Origin: Psococerastis gibbosa
Taxonomy: Eukaryota; Arthropoda; Insecta; Psocodea; Psocidae
NCBI GenBank assembly: GCA_963971405.1
Contig: OZ020486.1
Location: 3,534,001 to 3,598,000 of the forward strand
Direction: 5' to 3'
DNA length: 64,000 nt
Positions 1 to 10,214 of this stretch are shown piece by piece. Under the pieces are notes generated by a model. It made no database searches. It was not told where the DNA came from and worked only from the letters and a program-made list of their open reading frames with translations. The translations under genes were made by a program, and so were the position numbers. Position 1 is the stretch's first letter. Each line of letters starts with the position of its first letter.

Positions 1-14
1 ATTATTTCCGTATG

Positions 15-130
15 TTTTTTTGCCATTGGCTAACTGGTATACATCTTCGATGTCAACCTACACCATTGACACAATGAAACAGGCGAAAGCATGACTTAAC
101 CAAGTACAGAAAGTTCCTGGAGAGTAAAGA
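15..130 (+). repeat. Dispersed repeat DR1, partial copy
   Basis: Carries the DR1 core found at about nine places in this window: 'gccattggc.aactgg', 'tcgatgtcaacctacacc', 'gcgaaagcatgacttaacc' and 'aagtacaga'. No coding potential is visible. DR1 may be a MITE or the tail of a retroposon; its type cannot be fixed from this copy. Confidence 0.6.
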
Positions 131-299
131 GTGAGAGTGAATGAATGAGTGCCTGTTTCATTTTTTTTTATCTTTTTAAAGGAAAAATTTTATGTTATTA
201 AATTGAGAAATAATTTGTGAACTTTTAAAATATTAAATAGGTTAGCTGGTAGAGTGGCCCTTCGGGGCTAAAGCTTGTCTATTATAAAGACGTTATCCA

Positions 300-560
300 T
301 TTCATTTCAGACACGAGTCTGGATAAGTCATGCTTCCACCTCTTTCATTGCATCAATGGTAAGCTTGTCTCAGCTGGACCACTATCGCTTGTAGCCGGTG
401 TAGGATGACATCGAGCATGTACAGGTATATCAGTTTGGCAATGGCCAAAACGGAAACAATAGGTTTTAGGTTGACATCGAGAACGTATACAAGTTCGTCA
501 ATGGCCAAAAATCCATCCGGAAGCAATATTAAGAATGTCTGGGGTCGTTGGCATGTAGCA
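300..560 (-). repeat. Dispersed repeat DR1, minus-strand copy
   Basis: Reverse-complement DR1 copy. It shows 'aagtcatgcttcc', 'cattgcatcaatggtaagc', 'ttgtagccggtgtagg' and 'ggggtcgttggcat'. The block 'ttgacatcgagaacgtatac...caatggccaaaa' occurs twice within the copy, so there is a small internal duplication. Confidence 0.6.
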
Positions 561-603
561 TACGTAGTAAATTAAATAAATGAACCGGTAAGATGTCATG
601 TGA

Positions 604-838
604 CCCTTTACTCCCAATATTCTAAATAAATAAATAAGGACTTTTTATTGTTTCTATTACTAAGCCAACCTAGCGGGGTTGGGGTATAAAGCCCTCTCTT
701 ACACTCAACTAGAAAGGCCCGGGACCGACTGCTTTACATGCGCTCCGAAGCATGGCCGAAAAATTCAGCTAGTGTGGGACTCAAACCAACAACCTTTCGG
801 GTGAAAGTCAGAGTCCGTACCACTACGCTACATGTCAT
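604..838 (-). mobile_element. SINE-A copy (tRNA-derived SINE)
   Basis: Read on the minus strand it has a tRNA-like head with a pol III B-box-like stretch ('ggtttgagtccc'), then the shared core 'catgcttcggagcgcatgta', then a TTTA-type simple tail (taaataaataaataa on the plus strand). Nine related copies lie in this window. It is a retroposon, not a tRNA gene, because head and core always occur together with the tail. Confidence 0.75.
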
Positions 839-856
839 TCTGTGAGTATGTACTAA

Positions 857-996
857 GGCGGGGATTCCACCAACTTGAATAGTGATAGTAAATGTAGTTT
901 TGACGTGGTAGCAAACATTAAAGACATAATAAAAATGTCTGATACCACGGCAAAACTACATTTACTATCACTATTGACGTTGGTGGAATCCCCGCC
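857..996. mobile_element. Tourist-like MITE (M1)
   Basis: Starts GGCGGGGATTCCACC and ends with the inverted copy. It is flanked by TAA at 854-856 and 997-999, a 3-bp duplication typical of PIF/Harbinger elements. The whole 140 bp is close to one palindrome; its centre holds 'acgtggtagcaaacattaaa' and the inverse 'tgtctgataccacg', a core shared with copies M4, M5 and M7. Confidence 0.8.
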
Positions 997-1219
997 TAAT
1001 TTAGAGTTGACTCGGTTGGTCGGGACCAAAGTTTTCAGTGGATAGTTCAGTTTCGTTTGAGAATACGCGCACTGGAAAGGGGAGTTTCGGGAGGGGCACA
1101 TAGACGATTTCGCGTAATGAGGTTGTACGAAGTTTAGTGGAAAGATCAAGTCGTGTTATTTCGATAACTTCATCGGGGCATTAGTTTTCTGTGGAAGGTT
1201 TAGGTTGAACATGTTGCTT

Positions 1220-1314
1220 CTAACGCCTACTTTCAGCATTTCTGCTTTAAGCAACCCTGTCAGTCTGGCGGGGGGAGTGAGTCTGTTTGTTAACTTGAGG
1301 CACCCTAATAGCCC
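1220..1314 (+). repeat. Dispersed repeat DR3, left part (interrupted)
   Basis: Holds 'tttctgctttaagcaaccct' and 'gttaacttgaggcaccct', the 5' half of a repeat also seen at 20451, 25685 and 48751. The repeat resumes at 2222, so the sequence between is an insertion. Confidence 0.7.
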
Positions 1315-2221
1315 GAGAGCTGGCACCAAATTTGGAGTAGGTTCTTGAGGCAAGCTGAAAACTTGTCACATACATCTCGTATTATTCCCCAATACTGTAA
1401 TGCAGATCTGGCTGGGGGGGGGGGGGATTAGGAGGTGACAGGGGGTTGCTGCCCTCCCGTCCCTCCCAAAATTGTGTAAATATATTGGAAGTTAATTTAA
1501 TCTATACTGCATATGGTTTTTCTGTTTGACTGATGACTGTTGTTGGGAGCTATTTAGATGTCCGTCCAATACTCATTTTTTGTGTATAATCGTCTAAATT
1601 TTGTCCAATACGTTTGACGCGTCTCATCATTAGAATTGATTTAACTTTGAAAGGAAAGTATAACAGTTAAGTAATATAAATTATTGAAGGGAATTTAATG
1701 TTCTACAGCCCTATGGCCTGCTTTTACTTTTTTGGTTGCATCGATGAAGAGTTATCCAGTCAAAAAAGTTCAAAAAATTACTGATTTTCCCGAGCAGATA
1801 TCTCGAAAACTGTAATTTACATAACTTGTTGCAAATTTAATCAGCGTTAATTTGGTGTAGAACAGAAATATCGCTAGGGCGATCTAGTTTCCGAGAGAAG
1901 CGAAAAACAAAAACAAACTATCCCTCAAAGTTTTCTATTCATGTTTTAGACGCGTCTGGCAATGTTATAGCCCCCACTAAATCGTCTGGCATCTTTGTTT
2001 TTGTATTAATTAAACATTACACTGCAACATATAAAAAATTAATATTGCCTCATATACATTTTTGGGGGGTGAAAAAACTAAGTTAAAAAAATTTATAAGT
2101 TGATTTTGCCCCCGTGCTCACGAGCCAGATCTGCATTACCGTATTAGGGTATAATAGGAGATGTATATGGCAAGTTTTCAGCTTGCCTCAAGAACCTACT
2201 CCAAATTTGGTGCCAGCTCTC
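1315..2221. mobile_element. TIR element inserted in DR3
   Basis: About 907 bp bounded by long imperfect inverted repeats of roughly 100 bp. The left begins GAGAGCTGGCACCAAATTTG and the right is its inverse. Both arms carry 'ggcaagc(t)gaaaact' and 'taatgcagatctggc' or their complements. The interior is AT-rich and shows no transposase, so it is non-autonomous. No clean target duplication is visible, so the superfamily is unknown. Confidence 0.7.
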
Positions 2222-2486
2222 CTACTATAAAGGCAGACTCTTTCAACTCGGGGAAAGGGGAGTTGACTGACAAGGTGGACCTGCTGATTATAGTGGATTC
2301 CGAACCACTTGTAGAGCATGGTGAAAGTCACACGATTAAACCGGAGGTGACCAGGACTCGACACACACGTAGACTGACTGGTTTAGTCTCAGCGCGTTAT
2401 CATGTCCCACCAACGCTGTGCCCACTACCAAGTTTGAAACATTCTCGCTCTAATGGATTCAACATGGTAAGGCCGTTGGGATGTTG
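2222..2486 (+). repeat. Dispersed repeat DR3, right part
   Basis: Continues DR3 after the inserted TIR element: 'cggggaaaggggagttgact', 'gtggattccgaaccacttg', 'gtcccaccaacgctgtgccc' and 'ttcaacatggtaaggccgtt'. The 108-aa open frame here falls in repeat sequence and does not look like a gene. Confidence 0.7.
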
Positions 2487-2560
2487 AACATGGGCGCATT
2501 TAAAAGAGAGATTTGTAAGGCATGGTTTTCATTATGATTTTGATATTGCAGGTGGATTGG

Positions 2561-3083
2561 AGGTGGTTTTCTCGAGAACTTGCGTTCTCAGTTCAAGTAA
2601 TTAAAAAATAACGGTTCTTATTATGCGTTCTTTTAAGAACCGGTTCATGGCTGCGGCTCAATCCCAACCGGTTCACATGTTGATCGTTCCCTATCCACTA
2701 TCCAGTTCCTATACCGAACCAGTTCGCCAATGGTTATAGCGTTAGTGAAAGAGGATTTCTACGAGTTCCCCTTTCTTATAGGCTATTTGAAAGTAGAGTA
2801 TTTCATTCACAACAACCGTTGAAATTTCCCTATACAGTACTTAGCTTTTGTAAAAAAAAAAAGTAACCAATATTATCATTAACATGTGCTCGCATTTTTC
2901 AGTGGAGTAAGAACTTATTTTAAGTAAGTGGCGACCACTTCATGTACCGGATATCTCCATTATATTGATATCTTTCGCTTTGCGTTCTTCATGAACCTAA
3001 TATTTTTGAAGTCGGGAACCGGTTCAACCAGTTCATGGCTCAAGAACCGTTCGTAAGAACGGCCCAAGTAAGAACGTCACACC
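2561..3083. mobile_element. hAT-like MITE
   Basis: About 523 bp flanked by tggattgg (2553-2560) and tagattgg (3084-3091), an 8-bp duplication with one mismatch. Ends are a weak inverted repeat (AGGTGGTTTTC... / ...GTCACACC). Inside, the stretch 'aagaaccggttcatggct' and variants recur near both ends, like the subterminal repeats of hAT elements. No transposase is present. Confidence 0.55.
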
Positions 3084-3479
3084 TAGATTGGAAGGGAAAG
3101 GGGGTCATTGTCACATGGGCCTTTAGTGTGGGCACAGGCGTAACGCAAAGGGGGAGTTTCGGGGAGAAGGGTTGTCACAGGCGGTTTCTTTTAATTTCAG
3201 CGTGGTGTACCAAAGGTCTCTACAAACATAATTCAGATTTGCTTGAATTTTTTGAAATTTGAAGAGCTCATCTCAATAGTCCGAGTGCCCTCGTTAAACC
3301 GTTGAGGCGCTACCCAGCCTCGCCGCGCGGACTCTCTAGTATGTACATCAAACATAAATGACAGAAGAAAACCAGGTCACAGCCCAAATAAATGTTAGAA
3401 TGGTGACTGGAAACAAGCGCGACTGTAGCTCTCTTAAGGTAGCTTAGGTACTGAATTCAACAATTATCTCGAAAGAGTT

Positions 3480-3602
3480 TAATATAAAGGTCTACAGGAA
3501 CATTGTACTAATAATAGTTACGTAAGGGTGAGAAACGTGGACACTTGCAAAGAAAAATGAAAACCCAACAAGAGTTTGGGAGCTAAAGGTCCTGCGATAA
3601 TT
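3480..3602 (+). pseudogene. Non-LTR reverse transcriptase relic
   Basis: Translates to pieces of the RT 'YGSETWTLTKK' region: KVYRNIVLIIVT, stop, G, stop, then ETWTLAKKNENPTRVWELKV. Two in-frame stops and loss of the flanking domains show it is dead. The motif is typical of RTE/CR1-type elements that are often annotated as craniofacial-development-protein-2-like. It differs from the RT/RNase H element at 58.5 kb. Confidence 0.7.
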
Positions 3603-3605
3603 CTT

Positions 3606-5084
3606 TGACTTTTGTAGCCAGGTGTAAGTAATACCAACTGTACTATAGGTAGTCAACGCACTATAGCCTTAAGGTCACAACCACTTTTTATGACGCATTG
3701 ACCCTATTTTGATATTATTTTATGTTTCATACTATAATATTTAGTCACTATTCTGTTATATTTTAAATCTTTGTGTTCACCAGATTCAGTCCAACGACAG
3801 TCAACTGAAACTGGAGAGCTTATCTGGTATGTAGTAGATAAATTTGGTAGTAAATTGATTATCATCGTTTTTTTTATTACAACTTTATCATGATGAGTAG
3901 AAACTGAAGTCGAATTTCAAAAGTGTAATCAAGGAACATTGTCAGACAGTCAGAGGCATGTATATAATACAACTCTTGCTTAAAATATGAATTCCCTTGC
4001 AAATGGCATGTTTTCCTTCCATATTAAGCATGTTCAATAGACTTTTGATACAGCGGTGTAGCTAAACTACATCTTTACCAAAATAAATGATATATTATTC
4101 GGATTGCCTGAGATAGAAACTGAAATGCATCGTGAACAAGGGTGGTGCAACCTTTTTGAATCTGGGTAGTATATCATTAAAGTACTTACCCACTTTTCGT
4201 TTAATTTCTGCAGCCATCATATACGATAGAGCAGACCGGATCGTACTTAATTTGGACTAAAACGCCCTGTTTTTTAACGGGTTAAACTGTTAAAGAGATA
4301 GTTTACGGCTTTCGGTTTTTTCTATTGATTGATTATTGATTTGGGCGTTACTCACGGTAGCAGTGGGCACCAACGTGACGAAAAATGAAAATTCAAAAAA
4401 GGCGCGGTAACTTCATTTTTCAAAATTAAGGCCGGACTAACGTGACCACAGAACAACATAATTACAATAAATAATAGTAATAATAACCATGCAATCCATG
4501 GTTGCAGCTCGACGTACATGTGCAATGCAAATTTTATTGCATTTCTAAGCTTCACAACTATGCTCTCACTAAAGAATATTTCTTGCTATCTTATGAATTG
4601 GTGATTAAAGCTGGAGTTCTTTAATAATAATAAGAATATAACTTAGGCCTGGATCCAGTCTATAAGGACGAAAATCGGAGTTGCATGTGAAGAGGCTATG
4701 GTTCCTACCTCGAAGATGTATAATAACTATTTTTAAAACATTGATTAAACCACAGGTGAATTTTGTTTGTACATGTACCCGTCCACATTACAAACCAAGT
4801 TCAAATACTCCTAAACGATGGAATGAGGGCGGCCCTAAATATTCGAGTGGCGAGGGAGCTGTTCCACGAAAAGTGTTATATGAGCAAATTGGAGTTATTC
4901 CACTGATTGATTAAATGTATACGTTCATGTAATGATTCTGTTGCAAAAGATAAAACTGCAGGAATGTCCAAGTTATATGGTTGACAAGACTAGAAGAGTA
5001 AATGAAGTCCACTCATACAATACACGCCCAGCTAGAAATTTTTATTATGAATTGTCAAATTCTGGAAGAGAAAGAAAATCAATA
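3606..5084. other. No gene recognised
   Basis: AT-rich sequence with many stops. Short open frames at 4352-4555 (minus) and 4681-4914 (plus) show no recognisable motif, splice context or codon pattern. Nothing else is supported here. Confidence 0.5.
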
Positions 5085-5691
5085 CAATACAATACAAAAA
5101 TTAGAGTCCCTGACCAGCCAAAGCCGGATCGACCGTGTCAAACAAAAATAGCCACCCGAGAGGGTTTTGTACAAAAGAAGGAGGAGGTACTTAAATAGTC
5201 CAGCTCCTGGGGTCGTACTCATCCAAATTATATAGTGAGGCGTCAATAGTCTGCTCTTAATGTAACAAGCTGGATCCAACTGACTTACTAAAAATGGTAG
5301 CTTAATGTAAAGCCGGTGTGCAAGTATCGGATAAGAATCCCTCGACTTGTTTAGGCGACACCTATAGGCATATCAAACCCTTTTGCCGATCGTGTATTTT
5401 AGGAGTGCACTGTACTCCGAGCTGGCCATCCAGGATTCATCTTTACGTCCATTAGACAAATTTTATATATTTTTATAAGTCAGTTGGATCCAGCTTGTTA
5501 ATTTCAGAACATACATTAAGAGCAGACTTATTGACGCCTCACTATATAATTTGGATGAGTACGACCCCGCAGGAGCTGGACTATCTTATCTCCTTCTTTC
5601 GTACAAAACCCTCTCGGGTGGCTATTTTTGTTTGACACGGTCAATCCGGCTCTGGCTGGTCAGGGACTCTAATTTTTGTATTGTATTGCAT
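5085..5691. mobile_element. Foldback element with about 205-bp arms
   Basis: Left arm 5085-5288 and right arm 5476-5691 are inverted copies. Shared blocks include 'ttagagtccctgaccagcc', 'gaccgtgtcaaacaaaaata', 'gccacccgagagggttttgt' and 'acaagctggatccaactgac'. A spacer of about 187 bp separates them. A single arm recurs at 16107-16290. No protein is encoded; the short frames on both strands mirror each other. Confidence 0.8.
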
Positions 5692-5703
5692 TGTACCATT
5701 TGG

Positions 5704-6350
5704 AGAACGGTAAACTGATATGATTGCATGTGATTTACCAGTCAGCACCAATTTTTAATGAATGGGTATCAAAATACAATCAACTGAGTTATAAACTAAA
5801 GAACATAACCGAGATTGCGAAATTTAAAGTAGCCCAGACGAAGAAGATCGAAGAAAGTTAAGTCAACAACAACAACAAATTAATTTGCAAAAAAATAGTA
5901 AACAGTTGCTTGAACTTTCAAATTTGCCGCAATTTTGACTGCAGCAAAACATTGCTATAAATCTATTTTATTGCCTTCTCGTAGCAAATGTTTGTTTTTG
6001 TTTATATATTTACGTACAGTTACAAATACAATGCGCAATGTCACATTTTTATTTAATAAATTTTAGCAGTAAAATGGTAAGTTAATTATTAATCAAACAC
6101 ACTGTACAAGGATAGTCCTATTTTGTAACCCCCAGAACCAGAGAAAAGTTTTAGGGCTTTCTCTTTTGCGCTGTCGATTTTGTTTTAGTAGTGTGCTGAT
6201 TAAGTAATTAATTTTGATTATACACGCCCTTTGTAATTCTGAGCTGGCTTGACAGCTGACTGACTCTTCCATAAGTAGCCTATTCCCTTTAGGTAGCTTA
6301 GTGCTCCCACGCTGTTCCGAAACTATATACAGTACATACGGATGGCGAAC
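5704..6350. other. No gene recognised
   Basis: AT-rich, with runs of A/T and no splice-bounded coding segment. The minus-strand frame at 6093-6362 runs into the direct repeat that begins at 6351 and shows no motif. Confidence 0.5.
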
Positions 6351-6616
6351 GTGCCGACACAAATGCGTTGACGACAGTGTCTTTACTCCTTAGTTTGCTA
6401 AGTTTCGATCAATATTGAACAATCCATCCATCCAATACGTTGTTGACCTACCTGAACCTGAGTGCGACCGAGGACGTGCAGCTGAATGGAGAACGTCTTA
6501 TATAATTATCCAACTCGCTGTGATTGGCGCGGCGCTTCCCCATATTAATCTTATAGAGACTTATATAACTTTCGTATATGCCCCAATGCTTTGATTGGTC
6601 GCGCGTTAATGACCAT
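6351..6616. repeat. 266-bp direct repeat, copy 1
   Basis: Almost identical to 6917-7182, with roughly 5% differences by eye. Contains two GATTGG boxes (inverted CCAAT) in 'gtgattggcgcggcgc' and 'gattggtcgcgcg', an E2F-like TTGGCGCG, and TATATAA/TATATA stretches. This makeup looks like a promoter, but no adjacent first exon could be identified. Confidence 0.8.
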
Positions 6617-6916
6617 CAGCATATATTATAGTATTCTGTGTGGCGAACGTTCTATTTGCAAGGCAATTTCAATTTTTAAGCAAGGATTGTCGCGTGCCTT
6701 TGACAAGTTATTTCTACTTAAAACGCTCAGAAGAAATGACTACCCCTTCTACTAAGTAGCCTACCAATGCAAAAATTCGACAAGTTTTAAGTACATAGCC
6801 TAACTATTCTTCTTTTCGTAGTCAACATAGTATCGTCCACTAAAGATGTGAACTGAAAAGATTTTAGGATCGTCCTAGCGAGCTGATTTTAAGAGATGGT
6901 TAGAGTAAAAAAAAAA

Positions 6917-7182
6917 GTGCCGACACAAATGCGTTGACGACAATGTCTTTACTCCTTCGTTTGCTAAGTTTCGATCAATATTAAACAATCCATCCATCCA
7001 ATACGTTGTTGACCTACCTGAACCTGAGTGCGACCGAGGACGTGCAGCTGAATGGAGAACGTCTTATATAATAATCCAACTCGCTGTGATTGGCGCGGCG
7101 CTTCCCCATACTAATCTTTTAGATACTTATATGACTTTCGTATATGTCCCAACGCTTTGATTGGTCGCGCGTTAATGACCAT
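6917..7182. repeat. 266-bp direct repeat, copy 2
   Basis: Second copy of the 6351-6616 unit, starting at the same base (gtgccgacac) and ending at 'gttaatgaccat'. The copies are separated by 300 bp of unrelated sequence and share the GC-rich CCAAT-box core. Confidence 0.8.
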
Positions 7183-7775
7183 ACGCAAATCAGACGAGGG
7201 CATATTGCCATGTTGGATTGGATTTTAATAAAAAGTTTCTCATTAGTCATTCCGATTCCGCTCTAGTTGAAGCATGACAGGATTGACAGCTAGTGTACGA
7301 TTCATGGCACTTTCATTGCAAATATTGGAAAGGAAATACAAGTTGGTCGTGATAACTGTCAAATTTATATTAATTTATTAGTATAAAATAAATAGCCTAG
7401 TCATAATTGAGTGTAAAAGTTAACATTGTTTCACTAAATAATTTACAATTTACGATAATCCCCATCCAGGCTATCGTGATAGTCTTTTAATCTGTCCTCG
7501 CATCTTTCGCCTTATTTCGGCATCTAAATAATGACTAGTAGCACCAAGATCCGCTCGTGACTTCGGGTCGAAGCAACCATCTATCCATTAACCAATAATT
7601 ACTGAGAGGCCCTCAAGTGCATAATTTTTTTTTGTTGGTTTGTGTATTTGTAATATCCATTGAATTAGAGCTAGCAAGGTAGCTTGACGTCCCAAAGGTA
7701 CTGTATATAGGGGGGGGGGGGCTAGGGTTGATTAGCATAGGCTGGGGAGCTTTTCATTTAAAATTATTCCAGTAA

Positions 7776-8525
<750 letters not shown>

Positions 8526-8974
8526 AAGAATACAAATTCCAATCTTCATAGCCCATAGGATTGAAGGAGTAATATTTGTTTTGGGGAGCCAGTGATTTTT
8601 TTCTTGAGAACCCTTTGCCTGAAAATAAGATACCTAAGCCGTAAGGCCCAATCGGACCCCCCTCCTCCCCCGTGATACCAACGCCAACTCGTTGATTTGT
8701 ACAAAGTCGAATTTCCCTGTAAATTTTTATTGTAGGGGTAATCAAGGCCATTAGAAATAATATTTATCTACATTTTGATACATGATATGTGGCCGTCACT
8801 AACATCGATTGGTCATAATATTCAGAATAGATTTGTGCAAAAAAATATTGTTATGGCGTCCCATACCTGCGTAATTTCCAGTATCTACACTTTGGCCAAA
8901 AAGTACATCCGAAGATGAACAATCCAAAAAACAGGACAGTGTGATACTCAAACCCACGACCCATGCGGTATGCG

Positions 8975-9160
8975 CCGTCTTGGGCTACACCAATTTTCCG
9001 TCTTAACCAGCCTTTGAATTGATTCTTTTGTCCTGGGGTGGGCCCCGAGGGCGGAGGAACTCAATGAAGAGTCAACGGCATAAGAATGCAGAAGGCAACG
9101 GGCAGCCACTGCATTGCAATTCCCCAGTACAGTCATTATGATTTATGACTAAGTAATTTC
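8975..9160 (-). repeat. Dispersed repeat DR5, minus-strand copy
   Basis: Shares 'gagggcggaggaactcaatg', 'aagagtcaacggcataag' and 'cactgcattgcaattcccc' (reverse strand) with 27370-27720, 39495-39665 and 50380-50650. The overlapping 62-aa frame is repeat sequence. Confidence 0.6.
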
Positions 9161-9938
9161 GATACTCTACCTACTTGACTTCATTTTGGGGAGTCCGAAG
9201 TAAGGCATCTACGTGTCTACGATTGCCATGGAGTTCCCTAATCTTCAAGAGGCAGTCGACGAAGAAGATAATGGTCATGGACAAAATTCTTATTGTTTGA
9301 CGAATTAACACAACTATCTGACTGAATTGATCTGCGAGTTACAGCTGCGCAAGTGTTCCAAATTTTTAAGCATAAAATTGACTCTCCAACTTTACGTCAA
9401 TTTCGAACGTTGTTTGTGGCGGCCATATTTTGTCTATCAAAATGTAAAGAAACAGTTCTTCTAATTAATGACGTTGCATTGATGGCTATATGGTCAATAT
9501 TTCCCATGAATTTTGAATAATTATACTGATAGTGTGGTATCCAATATTCTCCCAAGGTTTCTTAGCCAAATTGTTACCGGCAAGGAGTATATTTAGCTTA
9601 TGAAACCAACAGTCTCAGTAATACACGCTTCGGTAGCTCTTTCAGTTTTTAAGGCATTATTGGACTTAGTTGTTTGACCCTTAGTAAATTATACTAACTA
9701 AAATATCGGTATTTAACAAATCCTGTACATCTAATTTAATTAAGTTATTACCAACTACGCACGTATACTCATTATTGACTAGGTTCTATCATTTAAGTCG
9801 CTTTATTCACTATTATTCTGTAATTCATTTGAATTATTTAAATGTCCGATATTTCACCTTTTAGGCCAAAAAATCTTACAATATCTAGAGAAATTTTAGA
9901 ATAATTAATTTTTCACTAATGTGTCAATTTTTAAATTA
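9161..9938. other. No gene recognised
   Basis: AT-rich DNA downstream (on the minus strand) of the large coding exon. No splice-bounded frame is visible. Part of it may be 3' untranslated sequence of that gene if a distal poly(A) site is used. Confidence 0.4.
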
Positions 9939-9939
9939 T

Positions 9940-9982
9940 TTGAAAAAAATATCGCAAATTCCTTCAACTGCCGAAATTTACA
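9940..9982 (-). pseudogene. Decayed copy of the 3' coding end of the gene at 10215
   Basis: The minus strand reads CKFRQLKEFAIFFSN, against CKFRQLRKFTRYLFRSW near the C-terminus of the 781-codon frame upstream. The surrounding sequence ('ttccttcaactgccgaaatt') also matches the coding version. It could be a small tandem duplication or a former alternative last exon. No good splice acceptor is seen. Confidence 0.5.
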
Positions 9983-10096
9983 CTCCAATTTCTGTCACTC
10001 CGCGGACGGGCACATACAGTACTTTCTAATATAAAATTAATACATGATCGAAAATATTGGCCATTAGTCTAAAATGGCGTTTTTGTAGTATACGGA

Positions 10097-10102
10097 TTTT
10101 AT
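10097..10102 (-). terminator. Candidate poly(A) signal for the gene at 10215
   Basis: AATAAA on the minus strand about 110 bp past the stop codon, in AT-rich sequence. Its position suits a short 3' UTR. Other AATAAA hexamers lie further on, so this one is only the nearest. Confidence 0.35.
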
Positions 10103-10214
10103 TCAATTACTAATAACTAAGTAATACTACTAGTAGCAGCCTTAAATACGCATAAAATCGGTCAATTTCCCTTGCTCATTCGTAGATCAATTATTCAGTG
10201 GCCTGCTATATCTC

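Noticed and set aside
2161-2487. 108-aa plus-strand frame starting with ATG
   Set aside because: Runs across the junction of a TIR element and DR3; other DR3 copies do not keep the frame.
3419-3443. 'ctctcttaaggtagc' resembles a conserved 28S rRNA word
   Set aside because: Only 15 bases match; the neighbouring rRNA sequence is absent, and the surrounding DNA reads as a decayed RT.
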